This document shows positions 9,084-19,129 of a stretch of DNA of 64,000 nt, one piece after another (the first letter of the stretch is position 1; the number at the start of each line of letters is the position of its first letter). The translations under genes were made by a program, and so were the position numbers. This DNA is from Shewanella maritima (GTDB lineage Bacteria; Pseudomonadota; Gammaproteobacteria; Enterobacterales; Shewanellaceae). The stretch is taken from positions 4,341,501-4,405,500 of the forward strand of contig NZ_CP036200.1 in assembly GCF_004295345.1 (NCBI RefSeq), written 5' to 3'. The notes beneath the pieces are model-generated. The model did not search any database. It was not told the DNA's origin and saw only the letters and a list, made by a program, of their open reading frames with translations.

Positions 9084-12000
9084 TTAACGAGCCCAAGGCA
9101 GCAGTCTCTTGGCAGTTTGGTCTGCAATACCCAATCTAATCGCACTCTTATGGCGCATCACATACAAGCCTTGGTAGCAAAGTGGTACTAGGTACAAACT
9201 GGTTACCGTCGAAAAGGTCAGGCCGCCAATAATTGCTATTGCCATTGGTGAATATGGCGGGCCGCCGCCACCAATTTGGGTATCGCCCATAGCAAGCGGC
9301 ACCAGTCCCAACACGGTTGTGGAGACTGTCATTAACACTGGGCGCAAACGGGTCTGACACACCTTGATAATGGTATCGCTGAGCTCGCCTAACTCTGGCG
9401 TCATCTGATTGATTTGGTCAACCAGCACAATGCCGTTGTTTACCACAATACCCATTAAGATCAGAATACCAATCATTGCCATCACTGACATTGGGGTAAA
9501 GGTTATCCATAATCCCCAAAATACGCCGGTAATTGAGAACAAGATTGAGGTGATAATTGCTGTTGGCAATACCAGCGACTCAAACAAGGCCGCCATTACG
9601 ATGTAAATCATTGCCAATGCCAGCACCATGTTTACTGCCATAATTGCCTGATCTTCATCCTGGCGTTGGAATCCACCGCGCAGCGAATAGTCATAACCAT
9701 AGGGGAAGTTAACCGTTTCCATCACCTTAGTGATTTGCTTTTGTGCTTCCTCAGTGGTCATGTCCTCAAGGTTGGCACCAATAGACAGTGCAGTTTGGCG
9801 ATTGTAATGCCTAATGGTGTCAAACCTTGGCTGAATATTGATTTGCGCAATGCTATCTAAGGTATAAACGCGGTCACCTTGGCGCACAATAGGCAGCTGC
9901 TTTAGGTTCTCTAACGACTGTTGCCAGCTTTTATCAAAGCTCATTTCAATACGCAGCTCGCCACTTGGATCATGACGATATGAACGTAGTGGCGTACCAC
10001 GCAGTGCAATGGCAACATTCGAGGCAATCTCTTGCAATGGCAAATCAAGTCTTGCCGCCATTTCGCGGTTAATAATCACAATGACTTCTTGCTGGGCACT
10101 GTTCACCTCAGAGCGCACATCCACCAAACCTTCGATGGTACTTAGTAGCGGCACGACTTGCTCACTAATGCGGATAAGCTCGGTGGTAGAGCGACCTGTT
10201 AGGGTAATGCGCACACCATTATTGTCGCCGCCCCAACCAAATTGCGGCGTGGCAATCGAGTATTTAGGGAAGCCTTCGCGGATCTCTTTCTTCAATGCCG
10301 CCATATCTACATCTAGATCTTTCTCAAGCAGGATGGTGGTTTGCGTGCTATCTGGAGAGTAATAGCTGTAAACCGAGTCGATATGAAACTTCTCTTTGTT
10401 GGCATACAGATAGGTTTCCATGCGGTCAATAACTGACTCTGTGACATTGAGGCTGTGGCGACCTTTTAGCTGATAGTTAATGTACAGTCTGTCGTTACCT
10501 TCACCGTCACTTTGGTCTTGCTGCACCATCGACAGCGGCAATGCAGTTGATGCCAGAATTACGATTGCGGCAACGCCTGAGCGTTTCGGGCGGGTTAATA
10601 TCCAGTGTAAGCTGCGCTGATAAAACCTTGCTAGCATACCCGGCTCTTTTTCAGGCTTTACCTCAAAGTCGAACACATTCAGCATTAACGGGATTAAGGT
10701 TTTAGCAACAAGTAGTGATGCGGCAAGCGAAATGCAAATCGAAATCGCCACATGCTCTAAAAAGATAGTGAGCTCAACCTTAACGCCAAAAATATTGGGC
10801 AAGAACACAATTGCGGTAGTCAAAGTACCGGCAAGTACTGCAAGGGAGACTTTATCAACCCCTAGAAGTAGCGCTTTTTTCTCTTGTGGCTGTTCTGCTT
10901 GTGACTGTTTGCCCAGTGGAAGCCCCTGATTATCTAGTGATGCAGTCGATGTCTGTGCCGCTTTTTGTTTTTCCTGCAGCACGCTTTCTGTTACTACCAC
11001 TGCGTTATCAATCAGCATACCAACCGCGAGCAGTAGTCCCATCATCGACAGAATGTTCAAGGTGTAGCCTAGAAAGTACATACCAGCTAAGGTCATACAT
11101 AGTGAGATAGGCACTGAAGACACCACCACTAGAGTCATCTTGAGGTTACGTAAGAACAGGTACAGCACGCCAAATGACAGTAGGGCACCAATCAAGCCTG
11201 AGATAAGTAAGTCTTTAAGTGATGACTTTACTCCAAAGGCTTGGTCTTCCATTACAAACAGCTTGATGCCATTAAATTGCTTATCTTGTTTGGTTTGCTC
11301 AATCACCTTGAGCACGCGCTCAGACACTGCTACCAGGTTAGCGCCTGATTCTTTGAACACATCCAAACCCACCGCGTACTTACCATCTAGGCGGCGGCCT
11401 TCGCGTTTCTCTGGCAGTGAAAAGCTGACATCGGCAAAGTCTTCTAAACGCACACCCGGTTTGATCACTAATTGCTTAATGTCATCGAGATTAGTGAACT
11501 CGCCCTTAGGTGATACCTGATAAACCTGATTGTTAGCGCGCAGCGTGCCTGCACTTAAGACGAAGTTTTCGCGCATTAAACGTTGCTGCAACGCTTGGCT
11601 GCCAACGCCAGCCGCTGCAAGGCGGTCTGCGTCTATACGGATTTCAACTTGCTTTTGCTCGACGCCATAAAGGGTCACCTTTGATACGCCTTCAACCCGC
11701 TCTAACGGCTTACGCAGCTGCTTTTCAAGTAAGTCATAAGCGTTGGAAAGCTCACGCTCACTTGAAATTCGTATGGTTAAAATCGGCATATCTGAGGTCG
11801 AGAACTGACGGATAAATACCCGCTCAACATCGCGTGGTAACAGATGCCGCACAGAGTCGACTTTCTCTCGCGCCTCTAAGCTTTTAGTCGCAACCGCTTC
11901 GCCCCATTTCATATTTAGGCGAATAAACGCGCCTTCTTGGGTCGAGTCGCTGCGCATTTCTTCAATGCCGCCCATAGTTGCTAAGGCTTCTTCAAGCACC

Positions 12001-12194
12001 TTAGTGATTTCGCGCTCAACCTCAGCAGGCGTCGAGCCTTTATAAGGCACTTCTACCATGATTTGCGGTATATCAATGCCAGGGAACATCTCCAGCGGTA
12101 GCAGTCTGCTTGCCGCCATGCCAAATAGCATAATGGCGACAAAAAACATGCTGGTGGTAACAGGGCGATTTAGCGCCAGTTTGGTGAGGTTCAT
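9084..12194 (-). CDS. RND efflux permease (second of pair)
   Basis: 1036-residue inner-membrane transporter of the HAE-RND (AcrB-like) family: it starts NLTKLALNRPVTTSMFFVAIMLFG, has two large periplasmic loops, and the second TM bundle contains GIVVNNGIVLVDQIN and RLRPVLMTVSTTVLGLVPLA. Drug or solute export driven by the proton gradient is the family role. Its start overlaps the stop of the upstream RND gene by 4 bp (ATGA), so the two are translationally coupled. Like MdtB/MdtC, the pair may form a hetero-trimer. An outer-membrane TolC partner is not encoded here. Confidence 0.93.
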   Translation of the reverse strand: MNLTKLALNRPVTTSMFFVAIMLFGMAASRLLPLEMFPGIDIPQIMVEVPYKGSTPAEVEREITKVLEEALATMGGIEEMRSDSTQEGAFIRLNMKWGEAVATKSLEAREKVDSVRHLLPRDVERVFIRQFSTSDMPILTIRISSERELSNAYDLLEKQLRKPLERVEGVSKVTLYGVEQKQVEIRIDADRLAAAGVGSQALQQRLMRENFVLSAGTLRANNQVYQVSPKGEFTNLDDIKQLVIKPGVRLEDFADVSFSLPEKREGRRLDGKYAVGLDVFKESGANLVAVSERVLKVIEQTKQDKQFNGIKLFVMEDQAFGVKSSLKDLLISGLIGALLSFGVLYLFLRNLKMTLVVVSSVPISLCMTLAGMYFLGYTLNILSMMGLLLAVGMLIDNAVVVTESVLQEKQKAAQTSTASLDNQGLPLGKQSQAEQPQEKKALLLGVDKVSLAVLAGTLTTAIVFLPNIFGVKVELTIFLEHVAISICISLAASLLVAKTLIPLMLNVFDFEVKPEKEPGMLARFYQRSLHWILTRPKRSGVAAIVILASTALPLSMVQQDQSDGEGNDRLYINYQLKGRHSLNVTESVIDRMETYLYANKEKFHIDSVYSYYSPDSTQTTILLEKDLDVDMAALKKEIREGFPKYSIATPQFGWGGDNNGVRITLTGRSTTELIRISEQVVPLLSTIEGLVDVRSEVNSAQQEVIVIINREMAARLDLPLQEIASNVAIALRGTPLRSYRHDPSGELRIEMSFDKSWQQSLENLKQLPIVRQGDRVYTLDSIAQINIQPRFDTIRHYNRQTALSIGANLEDMTTEEAQKQITKVMETVNFPYGYDYSLRGGFQRQDEDQAIMAVNMVLALAMIYIVMAALFESLVLPTAIITSILFSITGVFWGLWITFTPMSVMAMIGILILMGIVVNNGIVLVDQINQMTPELGELSDTIIKVCQTRLRPVLMTVSTTVLGLVPLAMGDTQIGGGGPPYSPMAIAIIGGLTFSTVTSLYLVPLCYQGLYVMRHKSAIRLGIADQTAKRLLPWAR

Positions 12195-15100
12195 ACTCGC
12201 TCCTCCACTAACTGCGCAGCCGCATTCTCATCAGGCGCTTTATCGGTTTCAACTTTAAACTGTTTGCGGTCAAACAGCCCATACAGCGCCGGAATAACCA
12301 ATAAGGTAAGGGCGGTGGCGATACATAAACCAAAAATCACGGTAATGGCCATTGGCGCACGTACTTCACTACCATCACCCACACCGATTGCCATTGGCAA
12401 CAGGCCTAAGGTGGTAGTCATGGTGGTCATTAAAATTGGACGCAGGCGCGATTTAGCCGCTTCACTAATGGCGTCAATTTTATCTTTACCCTGACGGCGT
12501 AGCTGATTGATACGGTCAACCAATACAATGGCGTTATTCACCACAATACCTGCCAGCATAATCAAGCCGATGAATACCACCACGCTCAAGTGAGTGTTCG
12601 TGATAAACAAGCCCAATACGCTGCCGCTGACCGCCATTGGCACTGCAACCAAAATCAATAGTGGATGCAGCAGCGACTCAAACTGACTGGCCATGACTAG
12701 ATATACCAAGCAAACGGCCAGCACCAACGCGATTTTAAGTGATTGGAATGAGTGTTCCATTTCTTCATTTTGGCCACCAAATCGTGCTTGAATTGAACTA
12801 GGAATAGCTTGAGCTTTAAGGATTTGATTCGCTTCAGCGACCGCTTCTGTTAAATCGCCATAAGCTAGGTTTGACGACACAATGGCCACACGTTGCTGGC
12901 TTACGCGGTTAATGGCTGATGGGCCAGTTTGTAGCTCAACATCGGCAATGGCGCTCAGTGGAATTGGCTGGCTGCTGTTTGGGTTAATGATCATCGAGGC
13001 GATATCACTAATGTGATTACGCTCTTCAAGCTCACTACGCACCAAAATATCAACCTTGCGATCACGCACCGTGTATTGACTAGCAATAGTGCCGCCTACA
13101 CGCTGGGCTACACGATTAGCAACAGTAGGTGCATCCATACCCAGCGCGGCTAAACGGTCATGGTCAAAACGAATGCTGATCTCAGGCTGACCATCACGCA
13201 AGCTGGTGTTGATATCAATAAAGCGCTCAGATTGCGACAGTGCACTGACTAAACGGTCTGCAGTCGTTTTTAGCTGAGCAAGGTCGTAACCTGCAAGCTC
13301 AATTTCAAGGGGCGTTTTAAAGCTAAATAGCTCAGGGTGGTCAATGTTTGCTTCAAGCTCAGGCATTTTCATTGCGGTATTGCGCAGCACTTGTTTTACC
13401 TGAGCATAGGCTTGAGGCGAGTTTAGCACCACTTGCAAGCGGCCCCAGTTTTCACCGCCTCTGGCGGTATCTGAGGTCATCAAGCCGCCGCTACCTGCTT
13501 GGCTATAAGCATGCTTAACCTGTTCCATGTCGTTAATTGACCAAGCTAGCTGCTGCAGCGCGCGGTCAGTTTGGCTAACTGAAGTGCCAGGCGGCAGCAA
13601 AATCTCCACATAAAACTCACCCTGATTCATCGGCGGAATAAGCTCCATGCCAAGGCGTGGGAATAAACTGGCACAGCCCATAGTTGCACTGATGGCAATG
13701 ATAAGGGTAATAACTTGATGCTTTAACGCTTGTTTTAGCACTGAGTGGTACACAGTTTCGACTGCGCGATACACCAGATTAAACGCCGCCAAAAACGGCT
13801 TGGTGATCATCGCAAATAACCAGCGCATAAAGCGGCCAATAATCATCGCAAGAGTTAGCAGCCCAGCTGGTAGATAGCTAAATAGCAGTTTTACCGGGAA
13901 GGTCAGCACGGCAACACTGTAGTGCTTAACCTTCTGCCACTTGGTTGTGAGCATAGGTTTTGCTTGCTCAGTTTGTGCTTGCGGCAGAGATTTAAAGCCC
14001 TGACGCGACGCCAGCATAGGAATGGCGGTTAACGCCACAAACAAAGAAGCAAGCAGGGCGAAGGTGACCGTCATTGCTTGGTCTGAAAACAGTGCCCCGG
14101 CAATGCCATCGACAAACACCAGTGGGATAAATACTGCCAGTGTGGTCAGTGTTGATGCGAAAATCGCGCCCGATACTTCTTTGGTGCCTTTTACGGCCGC
14201 ATCTAAGCGCGATAAGCCTTGCGCCTTGTAGCGGTCGATGTTTTCTAGTACCACAATGGCGTTGTCAACTAACAAACCAATGGCTAGAGCAATACCGCCT
14301 AACGACATAATGTTTAGGCTGATCTCAGCAAAGTACATCATATTAAAGGTGGCGATAACTGAAAACGGAATCGAGATTGAGATAATCAAAGTAGCGATAA
14401 TATCTTTCAAAAATAGATAGATAACTAACATCGCCAGCAAGCTACCGATAAAGGCTGCTGAGGTGACTTCGTTTACAGCACTTTGAATAAACTCAGACTG
14501 GTCGTAAATAATCGACAGGTTTTGCTCGTCAGCTTGCGCCGTTACTTTATTTGTAGCGTCATCAGCATGAGCTTTGGCAACGATTGTTCCATCAGATTGC
14601 TCATCATCTTTTGCCGCGCCACTGTCCGTTTCTGTAGATGCTTTAGCAACCTTTAATTGGTTTTGCTCAGCTTGCATGGCGTTGATTTTAGCTAACTCAG
14701 CTTTAAGCTTTTTCGCCACCGCAACTGTGTTGGCATCACCTTCTTTATAAATGGCGAGTTCAATTGATTCGTAATCACCAATACGGGTGATATCGCTACG
14801 CTCTTTATAAGCATCTTCAATGGTGGCGATTTCATTCAAACGTACCAGCTTTTGGCCATCGCGAAACACAATCACCTGACCAAGCTCTTCTAAAGAGTGG
14901 AACTGGTTTAGGGTGCGAACCAGGTATTCTTTGTCTGACTGAATAACTTTACCCGCCGACAAATTGATGTTCTCTTGATTAATGCGGCGTTTAATATCGT
15001 CGGCGTTCAAGTTAAGTTGGGTCAGCTTTTGCTGGTTAAGCAAAATGTGTACTTCTTGCTCTAAGCCACCAGAAAGCCTTACTGCAGCCACACCGGTTAG

Positions 15101-15604
15101 CGCTTCCAAGCGGCGCTTTAGCTCTTCTTCAGCAAAGGTGCGCTGAGATTTAAGCTGCTCAGGCGTGGCATTGGGCAATGAAAATGCAAGACGCATAATC
15201 GGGTCAAGATTAGGGTTAAAGCGCAGCAACAGTGGCTTGTTGATATCAAGTGGCAGCTCAATGGTGTCAAGCTTTTCACGCACTTCAAGGCTTGCCATAT
15301 CCATGTTGGTGCCCCATTCAAACTCAAGCACTACATCTGACATGCCTGAGCGTGAAATGGAGCTGATTTTGCGCAGGCCCTTTACCACGCCTACCGCTTC
15401 TTCAATCGGCTTAGATACAAGCTGTTCAACTTCGACTGGCGCAGCACCATCATAGGCGGTGCGAATAGTCACGCTTGGGTAACTTAAATCTGGTAGCAGT
15501 TTGACTGCCAAACGTGTGAAGCCAACAACACCAAACAGCATAATGGCGAACATGAACATCCACACGGTAACTGGTCGCTTTACCGAGGTATTGATAATTG
15601 ACAT
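12191..15604 (-). CDS. RND efflux permease (first of pair), with enlarged loops
   Basis: 1137 residues, about 100 longer than typical AcrB-like permeases. It starts INTSVKRPVTVWMFMFAIMLFG; conserved segments include GGIALAIGLLVDNAIVVLENIDR and GIVVNNAIVLVDRIN. Two insertions explain the length. One is a polar, Ala/Thr/Asp-rich low-complexity stretch of about 60 residues just before the second TM helix (coding DNA about 14,520-14,690). The other is a longer cytoplasmic linker with extra hydrophobic segments in the middle (about 13,700-13,980). Operon: adaptor (upstream, 14-bp gap), this gene, then the second permease. Confidence 0.92.
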   Translation of the reverse strand: MSIINTSVKRPVTVWMFMFAIMLFGVVGFTRLAVKLLPDLSYPSVTIRTAYDGAAPVEVEQLVSKPIEEAVGVVKGLRKISSISRSGMSDVVLEFEWGTNMDMASLEVREKLDTIELPLDINKPLLLRFNPNLDPIMRLAFSLPNATPEQLKSQRTFAEEELKRRLEALTGVAAVRLSGGLEQEVHILLNQQKLTQLNLNADDIKRRINQENINLSAGKVIQSDKEYLVRTLNQFHSLEELGQVIVFRDGQKLVRLNEIATIEDAYKERSDITRIGDYESIELAIYKEGDANTVAVAKKLKAELAKINAMQAEQNQLKVAKASTETDSGAAKDDEQSDGTIVAKAHADDATNKVTAQADEQNLSIIYDQSEFIQSAVNEVTSAAFIGSLLAMLVIYLFLKDIIATLIISISIPFSVIATFNMMYFAEISLNIMSLGGIALAIGLLVDNAIVVLENIDRYKAQGLSRLDAAVKGTKEVSGAIFASTLTTLAVFIPLVFVDGIAGALFSDQAMTVTFALLASLFVALTAIPMLASRQGFKSLPQAQTEQAKPMLTTKWQKVKHYSVAVLTFPVKLLFSYLPAGLLTLAMIIGRFMRWLFAMITKPFLAAFNLVYRAVETVYHSVLKQALKHQVITLIIAISATMGCASLFPRLGMELIPPMNQGEFYVEILLPPGTSVSQTDRALQQLAWSINDMEQVKHAYSQAGSGGLMTSDTARGGENWGRLQVVLNSPQAYAQVKQVLRNTAMKMPELEANIDHPELFSFKTPLEIELAGYDLAQLKTTADRLVSALSQSERFIDINTSLRDGQPEISIRFDHDRLAALGMDAPTVANRVAQRVGGTIASQYTVRDRKVDILVRSELEERNHISDIASMIINPNSSQPIPLSAIADVELQTGPSAINRVSQQRVAIVSSNLAYGDLTEAVAEANQILKAQAIPSSIQARFGGQNEEMEHSFQSLKIALVLAVCLVYLVMASQFESLLHPLLILVAVPMAVSGSVLGLFITNTHLSVVVFIGLIMLAGIVVNNAIVLVDRINQLRRQGKDKIDAISEAAKSRLRPILMTTMTTTLGLLPMAIGVGDGSEVRAPMAITVIFGLCIATALTLLVIPALYGLFDRKQFKVETDKAPDENAAAQLVEERV

Positions 15605-15618
15605 GTGAGACTCCGTGC

Positions 15619-16731
15619 TTATTGAGGTGCGGCTTGGCTAGTTTGCTCAGTCGCGTTGTTGGCGAGCTGTCCTAAAGGCGTCACAATTTCTACCAGTGAC
15701 TGATCTTTTAGGTTTTGCTGACCGCGAATAACGATGCGCTCGTCAGCATTGACGCCAGAGATAACCTCAACCAGATTGTTCTCACGGTAACCAAGGGTGA
15801 CTTCGCGTCGCTCAGCCTTGGTGTCGTTAATCACATACACAGCATGCACGTTATCTTGGTTAATCAGGGCGTTGTAAGGTACGGCTAGTACGTCTTCATG
15901 GGTATCGTATTTAATCTCTACACGCGTAAACATACCGGCTTTTAAACGCGCATCCTCATTAGGCACAGCTAATGTCACTTTAAAGGTTCCGCTTTGGGCA
16001 TCGACAATTGGGCTAATGCGCAGCACATTTGCATCTACTGCTACAGGTGAGTTGCTGCGGTGCTGGCTAATTACGCTTGCTTGTTGACCAAGTTTCAAAC
16101 TAGGCAGTTGTTGCTCAGGCAAGTGCACAATGCCGTGCAGCTCATCTTGGTTCACGACATAAAATAGCTCTTGGAACTCTTTGGCCATATTGCCAACTTT
16201 GACGTGACGTTTGGCAATCACGCCGTCGATAGGCGAGGTGATAAAGCTTTCTTTAACATGCAGCTTGGCAAGGTCGCGCTGCGCTTTAGCTGCTTGTAGG
16301 TTGAACTCAAGTTTCGCCATGGTGTCTTGGCTAATAAACTCTTTGTTGTTCATCTTATTTAAGCGGTCTAGCTCTTGCTCAATGATTTTTACTTCAGCCA
16401 CTGCGCGGTTGTAATCGTATTCCTGACGCTCAGCGTTGATCACCGCTAATACTTGACCTTGCTTAACGCGGTCACCTTCTTCTACGTTAATCGCTTTAAT
16501 CAAGCCTGCTATACGTGTAGTAACGTGGGATTCTTCTGGTGCTTCTAAGGTTGCAGTGGTGCTGTAGAAGGAAGATACATCGGCCAGTTGCACTTTTGCG
16601 GTTTCAACCGGGATTGCATATTGTTTTTCTTCTTCCTCTTTTGCGGTATCAGCTGGTGCTTGCTCACAAGCCGTTAAAGTTAGTAGCGCTGCAAAAGGAA
16701 GTGCCAAAGTCAGTTTGTTGAACCTTTCCAT
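15619..16731 (-). CDS. RND efflux periplasmic adaptor (membrane fusion) lipoprotein
   Basis: About 370 residues if started at the ATG ending at 16731, which has an AGG-type ribosome site and gives a clean lipoprotein signal (LPFAALLTLTAC, lipobox Cys); an in-frame ATG six codons upstream lacks one. Features are the barrel-sandwich lipoyl halves (RIAGLIKAINVEEGDRVKQGQVLAVI and SPIDGVIAKRHVKVGN, each shorter in practice), an alpha-hairpin between them, and a beta-barrel domain. It links the two RND pumps downstream to an outer-membrane channel encoded elsewhere. Confidence 0.92.
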   Translation of the reverse strand: MERFNKLTLALPFAALLTLTACEQAPADTAKEEEEKQYAIPVETAKVQLADVSSFYSTTATLEAPEESHVTTRIAGLIKAINVEEGDRVKQGQVLAVINAERQEYDYNRAVAEVKIIEQELDRLNKMNNKEFISQDTMAKLEFNLQAAKAQRDLAKLHVKESFITSPIDGVIAKRHVKVGNMAKEFQELFYVVNQDELHGIVHLPEQQLPSLKLGQQASVISQHRSNSPVAVDANVLRISPIVDAQSGTFKVTLAVPNEDARLKAGMFTRVEIKYDTHEDVLAVPYNALINQDNVHAVYVINDTKAERREVTLGYRENNLVEVISGVNADERIVIRGQQNLKDQSLVEIVTPLGQLANNATEQTSQAAPQ

Positions 16732-17030
16732 AGGAATACCTGCCCACATCTTGTCGATTTAATTAATTTTACTGGTGAAACTCACCACCGTTTGAATAGC
16801 AATGATTTAGCAGCTTCTGTGCCAAGGTTTAAACCTGTTTAAATTCAGATGCTTACTCTGAAGTCTGGTTTGTGACAGCCGAACTTTAATTTAATTAGAT
16901 GATCAAAATGTAGTGAAAATGTTGAACAGTTGGCGAAAATTAACAAAGCTTCATTCGGAAGGCTGAAACCGTGTGCCAACAGCTTGTGAAATGAATGTTT
17001 GGTTGGGGATGAGTAGGGAAACTCGCATAA
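16732..17030. promoter_or_regulatory. RND operon upstream region with palindromes
   Basis: Contains the perfect inverted repeat TGGTGA-AAC-TCACCA at 16773-16787, about 40 bp upstream of the adaptor start, and the palindrome GGTTTAAACC at 16826-16835. Either could be an operator for an unlinked repressor. No regulator gene lies next to the operon. No gene seen in this stretch. Confidence 0.4.
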
Positions 17031-17057
17031 AAAAGCTGGCCATTAACGCCAGCTTTT
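17031..17057 (-). terminator. bidirectional hairpin terminator
   Basis: AAAAGCTGGC and GCCAGCTTTT form a 10-bp stem with a 7-nt loop, 43 bp beyond the stop of the small CxxC protein gene. Confidence 0.75.
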
Positions 17058-17099
17058 AATTTAGCTCCAAAGATGTGAGCAGGTAAAAACAGCTGCTAA

Positions 17100-17282
17100 C
17101 TAAAACTGCTCATTGAGCATTTCAATCAGCTCGGTCTCGGTTGTAGGCACTTTGGCGAGTTCGACATTAACCGGATCTGAACCATTGAGCATGTAGGCGT
17201 TAGTGGTTAAATGATCATGGTGAAACCATTTTCCGTTAACACATACATCGGTATAACACTTAGGGCATTTCTTTAATTCCAT
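17100..17282 (-). CDS. 60-aa CxxC protein, function unknown
   Basis: A small protein starting MELKKCPKCYTDVCVNG, with one CxxC knuckle and a third Cys, followed by HHDH, so metal binding is possible though a full four-ligand zinc site is not obvious. AGGAGA lies 6 nt upstream of the ATG, a strong ribosome site, and a terminator follows, so the gene is probably real. It is divergent from the flavoprotein/ferredoxin-reductase operon, 236 bp away, and might belong to the same functional unit. Confidence 0.7.
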   Translation of the reverse strand: MELKKCPKCYTDVCVNGKWFHHDHLTTNAYMLNGSDPVNVELAKVPTTETELIEMLNEQF

Positions 17283-17518
17283 CGTAGTCTCCTAATTCCG
17301 GTGAGTCGACCTGTGTAAACCTACCTCAGTCATTCGCTGCTCAAAGTGATCTAGATCAATCTCGCCGCACATTTATGGTGTTCAATGTCACTTTTACTCG
17401 GCTGGCTAATCAATTTACCCCTTGACTCTCATGCCACTCAATGTATCTTTATAGTGTAAAGTTTACGCTGTAAGGATGTTATGTGGTATGCAGCGAGGTC
17501 GACAAAAAAGGAGAGCGA

Positions 17519-19129
17519 ATGACCATTACAGACTTTGATGCAATCGTAATTGGCGCAGGTAACGGCGGGTTAACAGCCGCTGCCACCTTGCAAAGAGGCG
17601 GGGCAAGAACCTTGCTGCTTGAGCGCCATAATATTCCCGGCGGCTGCGCGACTTCATTTGTTCGCGGTAATTTTGAGTTTGAAGTGGCGCTGCACCAACT
17701 CAGCGGTATGGGTACTGAAAAACAACCTTTCATTATGCGTCAGGTGTTTGCTGAGCTTGGCATTATGGACAAGTTAGATGTGGTGGTTGAGCGCGACCTC
17801 TATCGCTATGTTATGCCTGCCAAGGACGGTAGCGAGCATGCGATTGACATTACCTTGCCAGCAAGTTGGAAAGGGCTGGAGAAAACCTTAGTTGAGCACT
17901 TCCCAGATGAAGCACCAGCGATAAGTAAGTTCCTCGCCTTGTGTGAGGGCTTGTCGATGGAGTGCTTTATGGTGCTACCAAAAGCCAAGCGCATAACCGA
18001 TGAGCAAGAATTTACCGCGACCTGCCCGTTATTTACCCAGTATGGTCTGCAGAGCGCAAAAGATGTATTGGATGGCTTCTTTAAAAGTCGTGAGTTAAAA
18101 GCGTTAGTTGCCGCATATTGGTGTTACCTTGGTATGCCGCCAAAAGATTTTGCCTTTAAAGATCTTGCTATCATGTTTTACTCCTACGCAGCATTCAAAC
18201 CTTGCCATGTAAAAGGCGGCTCGCAAGCGATTTCCAGCGCCTTGCTTGAGTCATTTCTCGCAGCCGGCGGCGAGGTCAAATTTAACTGCGGCGCCGAGAA
18301 AATCTTAACCAAGAATAGTCAGGTTAAAGCCGTAGTAACAGAGAGCGGTGAAACCTTTAGTTGCCATCAAATTATCTCAAACATTAGCCCGCAGCATACA
18401 TTCAACGAGCTGTTAGACATTCCTACACCTAAGCAAGCCGCGCAAGACATGAAGTCGCGCCGCTTAGGTACGTCAGCATTTGTGCTTTATATCGGCCTTG
18501 ATTGTGCGCCGCAAGATATCGGTGTCACCGCCGCATCTAGCTTTATTGTCGATGACTTAGAAGAAGATATTGCTCACGACTTAATGAGCACAATCGCGCC
18601 GCCAAAGCATACTATGCTGACCTGTTATAACTATGACGACCCAAGCTTTGCACCTGAGGGCAAGTCGGCGATCTCGCTGGTTTGTTTGCAATATGGCGAG
18701 CCATGGCAAAACATTGCAGCAGAAGACTATGCCGCAGCTAAATATCAGTTTGCTGAGCATTTACTTGATCACGCTGAGCGTGTATTCCCTAACATTCGCG
18801 CCCATATCGAAGAGATTGAGGCTGCAACACCGCTGACTATGATGCGTTACCTTAATACTCCGGGCGGCGCGATATATGGCTTCCAGCAAAACACTCAAGA
18901 TGCCAATATCTTCCGGCGCCGTATTGACCAAGTCAAAGGTCTACACATGGCGGGTAGTTGGATGGGCATGGGTGGATTCCAACCAACCTATATGGCTGGG
19001 CACACAACAGCAAAAGGCGTGTTAAAGGCTTTTGCTGCAGCAACTCAGCAAGCCTCTCAACAGCCTCAACAAGCTCAATCAAGTGCAACTCAGCAAGTCG
19101 ATGCGCAAAAGGAGACCGCTCATGTCTAA
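17519..19129 (+). CDS. FAD-dependent CrtI/CrtISO-like oxidoreductase
   Basis: 536 residues from the ATG at 17519, chosen because AAAGGAGAG sits just upstream and the Rossmann motif DAIVIGAGNGGLTAAATL follows at once; a GTG 36 nt earlier has no ribosome site. The N-terminal dinucleotide motif, the PGGCATSF segment and C-terminal HMAGSWMGMGGFQPTYMAGH are those of the phytoene desaturase / carotenoid isomerase / retinol saturase superfamily. No other carotenoid gene is present. The next gene starts 8 bp before this one ends and encodes a ferredoxin reductase, so the flavoprotein probably receives or gives electrons through it. Substrate unknown. The C-terminal tail is Gln/Ala/Ser rich. Confidence 0.85.
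   Translation: MTITDFDAIVIGAGNGGLTAAATLQRGGARTLLLERHNIPGGCATSFVRGNFEFEVALHQLSGMGTEKQPFIMRQVFAELGIMDKLDVVVERDLYRYVMPAKDGSEHAIDITLPASWKGLEKTLVEHFPDEAPAISKFLALCEGLSMECFMVLPKAKRITDEQEFTATCPLFTQYGLQSAKDVLDGFFKSRELKALVAAYWCYLGMPPKDFAFKDLAIMFYSYAAFKPCHVKGGSQAISSALLESFLAAGGEVKFNCGAEKILTKNSQVKAVVTESGETFSCHQIISNISPQHTFNELLDIPTPKQAAQDMKSRRLGTSAFVLYIGLDCAPQDIGVTAASSFIVDDLEEDIAHDLMSTIAPPKHTMLTCYNYDDPSFAPEGKSAISLVCLQYGEPWQNIAAEDYAAAKYQFAEHLLDHAERVFPNIRAHIEEIEAATPLTMMRYLNTPGGAIYGFQQNTQDANIFRRRIDQVKGLHMAGSWMGMGGFQPTYMAGHTTAKGVLKAFAAATQQASQQPQQAQSSATQQVDAQKETAHV

Noticed and set aside
9148..12258. Several 60-126 codon frames opposite or out of phase to the RND permease genes
   Set aside because: All lie wholly inside a large, clearly coding gene and have no family features.
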